DNA from: an uncultured Roseiflexaceae bacterium
GTDB taxonomy: Bacteria; Chloroflexota; Chloroflexia; Chloroflexales; Roseiflexaceae
Assembly (NCBI GenBank): GCA_903868295.1
Contig: CAIPUQ010000059.1
Coordinates: 1-25,001, forward strand
Direction: 5' to 3'
DNA: 25,001 bases
Shown here: positions 22,368 to 25,001 of the stretch, piece after piece
Layout: each line of letters opens with the position of its first letter
Position numbering within the stretch: the stretch's first letter is position 1
Notes under the pieces: model-generated
What the model was told of the DNA's origin: nothing
Database searches by the model: none
Seen by the model: only the letters and a program-made list of their open reading frames with translations
Program-made: the position numbers and the translations under genes

Positions 22368-22388
22368 TTTTGCACGTTTCTTGCAAAA
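22368..22388. promoter_or_regulatory. 21-bp inverted repeat, candidate regulator site
   Basis: Arms TTTTGCA (22368-22374) and TGCAAAA (22382-22388) are perfect complements around a 7-nt centre. The midpoint, 22378, lies near -61 from the inferred operon start, the classical place for a class I activator. It also lies 16 nt past the OCD-gene stop. A third TTGCAA occurs as the -35 box. Confidence 0.5.
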
Positions 22389-22403
22389 TACCGTCTGATT
22401 CAG

Positions 22404-23390
22404 TTAGATAAGCGACACGTCTTGGCCGAGCTGTAGTTGGAGAGCTGTCTGATAAGCTATCTCTGCCACAACGACGTCTTGTGCTGCATTGCCGACCGAC
22501 TTAAAGAACGTTATCTGGTCCCGGTCCGTGCGCCGCGGCGCGTGACCGTTCGCAATTGCCCCTATTTCGACGACGGATTCTGTGGTAATGAGTCCAGCAT
22601 CACGGGCAGCGATGAGTTCGCCTGCTTCGCTCCAGGCGGGTGCATACTGATCAACAGCAATATACGCACGTGCCAAGGTTTGTGGGTCTGCTTCGATCAT
22701 GTCATGCCGATACGAACCGACGCCGTTGATATGTGTACCGGGGCGAATTTCGCTGTCAGCAAAGACCGGGACGGTCGATGACGTGGCCAGGCAGACGATG
22801 TCAGCAGTTGCCAACGCACGCGTCCGTTCAGTCGTTGCAGTAATGGTGATGTGTGGGAACTCGAGGCGTAACGTAGCCGCGAGTGTGGTGGCACGCTCCA
22901 ACGTACGATTGACAATGGTGACCGTGGTGATGGGGCGCACAGCGCAGACGGCTCTGACCTGCCCCGCTGCCTGTGCTCCCGCTCCGATGACCACCAGGTG
23001 TGTACTGTCTTCACGGGCGAGCAGCCGTGTACCTACCCCTGAGGCAGCGCCAGTGCGCAGAATAGTCAGCTCGGTACCGTCCATGAGTGCCTTGGGGACA
23101 CCAGTGCTGGCGTCGATCAACAGTACGATGGCATGGATGGTGGGAAGCCCATGGTCTGGGCCATTATGGGGGAACACAGAGACGATTTTCATCCCGAGAG
23201 ATTGGCCATCGACAATCGCAGGCATAAAAAACGAATGCGATTGATGTGCGGACTGTGCGACATCGATACGCAAAGGAACGTCGGTTGTGCCACGTGCGAT
23301 GCTCGCGTATGCATGCTGGACGGCATCGATTGCTGCCGGCATCGAGACAAAGCGCAACACATCGGCTTTGGTAAGTACCCGGATCTGCAT
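22404..23390 (-). CDS. Ornithine cyclodeaminase/mu-crystallin family protein
   Basis: A 328-residue NAD(P)-dependent enzyme of the OCD/mu-crystallin family, whose members are ornithine cyclodeaminase, alanine dehydrogenase and imine reductases. The substrate-side motif GMKIVSVFPHN is in the first third, the Rossmann motif HLVVIGAGAQAAGQVRAV in the middle, followed by NRTLERA. GVGSYRHDMIEAD and the C-terminal TFFKSVGNAAQDVVVAE are family marks. The ATG at 23390 follows AGGAGAT about 5 nt upstream. The open frame extends 63 codons further, but that part is the antisense of tRNA-Glu and its flank and is rejected. Its relation to the downstream operon is unclear: a 133-bp gap with a promoter separates them. 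The exact substrate cannot be assigned. Confidence 0.9.
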   Translation of the reverse strand: MQIRVLTKADVLRFVSMPAAIDAVQHAYASIARGTTDVPLRIDVAQSAHQSHSFFMPAIVDGQSLGMKIVSVFPHNGPDHGLPTIHAIVLLIDASTGVPKALMDGTELTILRTGAASGVGTRLLAREDSTHLVVIGAGAQAAGQVRAVCAVRPITTVTIVNRTLERATTLAATLRLEFPHITITATTERTRALATADIVCLATSSTVPVFADSEIRPGTHINGVGSYRHDMIEADPQTLARAYIAVDQYAPAWSEAGELIAARDAGLITTESVVEIGAIANGHAPRRTDRDQITFFKSVGNAAQDVVVAEIAYQTALQLQLGQDVSLI

Positions 23391-23412
23391 GGTTATCTCC
23401 TGAAAATTCGAT

Positions 23413-23441
23413 TTGCATATTGGATTGAGGAATGATATAGT
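23413..23441 (+). promoter_or_regulatory. Promoter of tRNA-Glu
   Basis: A TTGCAT -35 (23413-23418) and a TATAGT -10 (23436-23441) are 17 bp apart, and the -10 is extended by TGA at 23433-23435. This is the same architecture as the tRNA-His promoter. Initiation would fall near 23448, just before the tRNA 5' end. Confidence 0.78.
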
Positions 23442-23453
23442 AACTGAGGTTTC

Positions 23454-23530
23454 GCCTCCATCGTCTAGCGGCCTAGGACGACACCCTTTCAAGGTGTAGG
23501 TCGCGGGTTCGAATCCCGCTGGAGGTACCA
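23454..23530 (+). tRNA. tRNA-Glu (anticodon TTC)
   Basis: The cloverleaf folds as acceptor GCCTCCA with TGGAGGT, anticodon stem ACACC/GGTGT with loop CTTTCAA and anticodon TTC, and T arm GCGGG-TTCGAAT-CCCGC. The discriminator is A and CCA is encoded (23528-23530). The first acceptor pair is G-T, a wobble. Total length is 77 nt. Confidence 0.96.
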
Positions 23531-23535
23531 ACACA

Positions 23536-23565
23536 AACGACGTGACGCAAGTCACGTCGTTTTTT
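23536..23565 (+). terminator. Terminator of tRNA-Glu
   Basis: An 11-bp stem (23536-23546 with 23551-23561, AACGACGTGAC arm) is closed by a GCAA GNRA tetraloop and runs into a six-base T tract (23560-23565). It is the most textbook terminator in the window. Confidence 0.95.
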
Positions 23566-23573
23566 CGTGTGTG

Positions 23574-23601
23574 TTTCACGTTCCGTGGGCTTCGCTACAA
23601 T
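23574..23601 (+). promoter_or_regulatory. Candidate promoter of the phosphatase-ARH gene
   Basis: TTTCAC at 23574-23579 and TACAAT at 23596-23601 are 16 bp apart. Transcription would start near 23608, giving a leader of about 29 nt with GGGGAT before the ATG at 23637. Confidence 0.5.
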
Positions 23602-23636
23602 AGACATACCGTTACCTCGTCATTGGGGATGTGTTT

Positions 23637-25001
23637 ATGCAAACACCGCCAGCATGCTTTCGCGTCGAACCAGGGATATGGGCAGGCTCACACATTGGTG
23701 CAGGGGTTACTGACCAAACAGAGGCGCACATTGGATGGCTCACCCTGAAGGAAATCGGTTACATCATCGACCTTTCGAGTCCTGATGACCAACTTCCCAG
23801 CTACCACGCGCTGCTGACCCAGATTGCCCCGCAGATACAGTACCGCAATTATCCCATACGTGACGGGCTTGTTCCGTCGCCTGCGTTGATGGTCGCCATT
23901 CTTGATCGTATTGCGTGGTGCAGGACCAACAATATCGCACTCTACATCCATTGCTGGGGTGGAGTGGGCCGCACGGGTACCGTCATTGCGTGTTGGTTTA
24001 TGCGGGGTGGGCTCTCAGCGCGTGCGGCAATCGGTTTGCTCAACGAGCGTCGGAAGGTGGCCGGTTTGCGCCGTCAATCACCGGATTTTCACGCCCAAAT
24101 CGATTATGTCGAACAATGGGTCGAACCAGACGCCCGCACACGGGCGATGTGGTTGCGTTGGCGTGACATTTTCCGCGGGGGGATGCTCGGTGCAGCGTTG
24201 GGGAACGCCATCGGGGTCACCAACGATATGCGCAGTGCCAATCAACTGACCCGTGTGGATGATATGCAGGGCGGTGGTATTTTTTCGATAGCCAAGGGCG
24301 GCTGGACAGACGAAACGGCGATGATGCTGTGCGTCACAGAAAGCCTGATTCACATACGGCGCTTCGATGCACGGGACGTCGCTGACCGATTTTTGCGGTG
24401 GTGGCGCGAAGGCTACCTCACCTGTAACGGACGCGTCTATGAGGTCGGCAGTACGACGCGGATGGCATTGTTCACCTACCTACAGACTGGTGAGCCGCTT
24501 AGTGGGATTAGTTCGGCCACAGCGTCCGGCAACGGATCAGTCACCCGCGTTGTCCCCGTGGCACTGTTTTATGCGCATGCACAAGCAGATTTATTACGTT
24601 ATACTGAAATTAACAGCAAGATTACCCACGGCACGCAAGTCGCCATCGATGCATGCCGCTATATTGCCTGGTTGATTGCACAACTTTCAACGGGCATCGA
24701 CAAAAAGACGGCGTTGTTGAGCCCATGGCCATTTGGTGACCTTGCGCCAGACATTGAGAGGGTGGTTTCTGGTTCGTACCGGAGCAAGACAATCAATGAC
24801 ATCAACACAAGCATTGATATGTCTGAGACGCTCGAGGCCGCGCTGTGGGCCCTCTGGCATACCGATGATTTTGCTTCTGGTGCAATTGTCATGGCCAACT
24901 TGGGTGGGTTGAGCGAAGCGGGTGGACAGCTGTATGGCGAAATCGCCGGTGTATTGTACGGAGAATCAAACCTCCCGGTTGACTGGCTCACAACACTCCA
25001 A
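23637..25001 (+). CDS. Dual-specificity phosphatase fused to ADP-ribosylglycohydrolase-like domain (partial)
   Basis: An open frame of 455 codons that runs off the right edge without a stop. Residues 1-165 form a dual-specificity/tyrosine phosphatase: the loop HCWGGVGRTGT has nucleophile Cys106 and Arg112, and IRDGLVPS supplies the general acid Asp76. From about 180 the ADP-ribosylglycohydrolase (DraG/ARH) fold begins: GMLGAALGNAIG (182-193), GGWTDETAMM (221-230), SGNGSVTRVVPVALFY (297-312), KITHGTQVAIDA (328-339) and NLGGLSEAGGQLYGEIAG (421-438). In active enzymes the last motif is GGDADT-like, so here the metal-binding aspartates are replaced; the TDDT motif reads TDET. Hydrolase activity is thus doubtful. 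The ATG follows GGGGAT about 8 nt upstream. The gene starts 71 nt after the tRNA-Glu terminator. Confidence 0.88.
   Translation, partial: MQTPPACFRVEPGIWAGSHIGAGVTDQTEAHIGWLTLKEIGYIIDLSSPDDQLPSYHALLTQIAPQIQYRNYPIRDGLVPSPALMVAILDRIAWCRTNNIALYIHCWGGVGRTGTVIACWFMRGGLSARAAIGLLNERRKVAGLRRQSPDFHAQIDYVEQWVEPDARTRAMWLRWRDIFRGGMLGAALGNAIGVTNDMRSANQLTRVDDMQGGGIFSIAKGGWTDETAMMLCVTESLIHIRRFDARDVADRFLRWWREGYLTCNGRVYEVGSTTRMALFTYLQTGEPLSGISSATASGNGSVTRVVPVALFYAHAQADLLRYTEINSKITHGTQVAIDACRYIAWLIAQLSTGIDKKTALLSPWPFGDLAPDIERVVSGSYRSKTINDINTSIDMSETLEAALWALWHTDDFASGAIVMANLGGLSEAGGQLYGEIAGVLYGESNLPVDWLTTLQ

Noticed and set aside
23391..23579. N-terminal extension of the ornithine cyclodeaminase gene
   Set aside because: The extra 63 codons include PPAGFEPATYT, the well-known false peptide made by reading the antisense strand of a tRNA-Glu gene. 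A proper ribosome-binding site precedes the ATG at 23390.
23454..25001. Integrated element at tRNA-Glu
   Set aside because: The tRNA is a natural integration site, but no integrase gene and no repeat of the tRNA 3' end is seen in the window.
1..25001. CRISPR array, insertion sequence or phage genes
   Set aside because: No regularly spaced repeats, transposase motifs or phage structural genes were seen on either strand.

Overview
The window is an ordinary bacterial chromosome segment rich in carbohydrate metabolism. Both tRNA genes encode their CCA end. Several promoters fit a sigma-70 consensus, and strong GC-rich hairpins close most units. A sortase sits next to an LPxTG protein, and the sugar-binding protein is a lipoprotein. 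Together with the class I xylose isomerase, this suggests a monoderm-like, moderately GC-rich saprophyte. Chloroflexota is my best guess, but it rests on protein style only, with no rRNA or marker gene to confirm it.

Layout. (1) 56-2930: an Asp/Glu racemase-family gene (-) diverges from a Gfo/Idh/MocA dehydrogenase (+); then come tRNA-His with its own promoter and terminator, and an alpha/beta hydrolase. (2) 2931-6127: a gene-poor gap, then xylA-xylB on the minus strand with a 24-nt palindrome between them, giving the isomerase route from xylose to xylulose-5-phosphate. (3) 6163-8722: a long U32 peptidase-family gene whose -10 box lies so close to its ATG that the mRNA is probably leaderless. 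(4) 8732-9882: a two-gene minus-strand cassette of one sortase and one tiny LPxTG protein. (5) 10063-13561: a plus-strand operon of an M28-peptidase-like membrane protein that has lost its metal-site residues, an intact M20 metallopeptidase and a DUF4432 sugar-epimerase-like protein. (6) 13622-22352: an eight-gene minus-strand operon, read as PhyH dioxygenase, DeoR regulator, SIS sugar isomerase, ABC binding lipoprotein, two permeases and two different GH4 NAD-dependent glycosidases. It has a recognisable promoter and a 21-bp inverted repeat centred near -61. (7) 22404-25001: an ornithine cyclodeaminase-family gene (-), tRNA-Glu with promoter and terminator, and the start of a fused dual-specificity phosphatase / ADP-ribosylglycohydrolase gene running off the right edge.

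How it fits together. The GH4 operon reads as an import-and-cleave pathway: the lipoprotein and permeases import an unphosphorylated glycoside, powered by an ATPase encoded elsewhere; the two GH4 enzymes, with CHGV and CHSV signatures, cleave different alpha-linked groups; the SIS protein isomerises a sugar phosphate; and the DeoR protein senses one. The xylAB unit and the Gfo/Idh enzyme complete a pentose/hexose theme. The least ordinary items are the phosphatase-ARH fusion with a rewritten metal motif, the M28-like pseudoenzyme paired with a peptidase, the paired GH4 genes under a PhyH-led operon, and the one-substrate sortase cassette.
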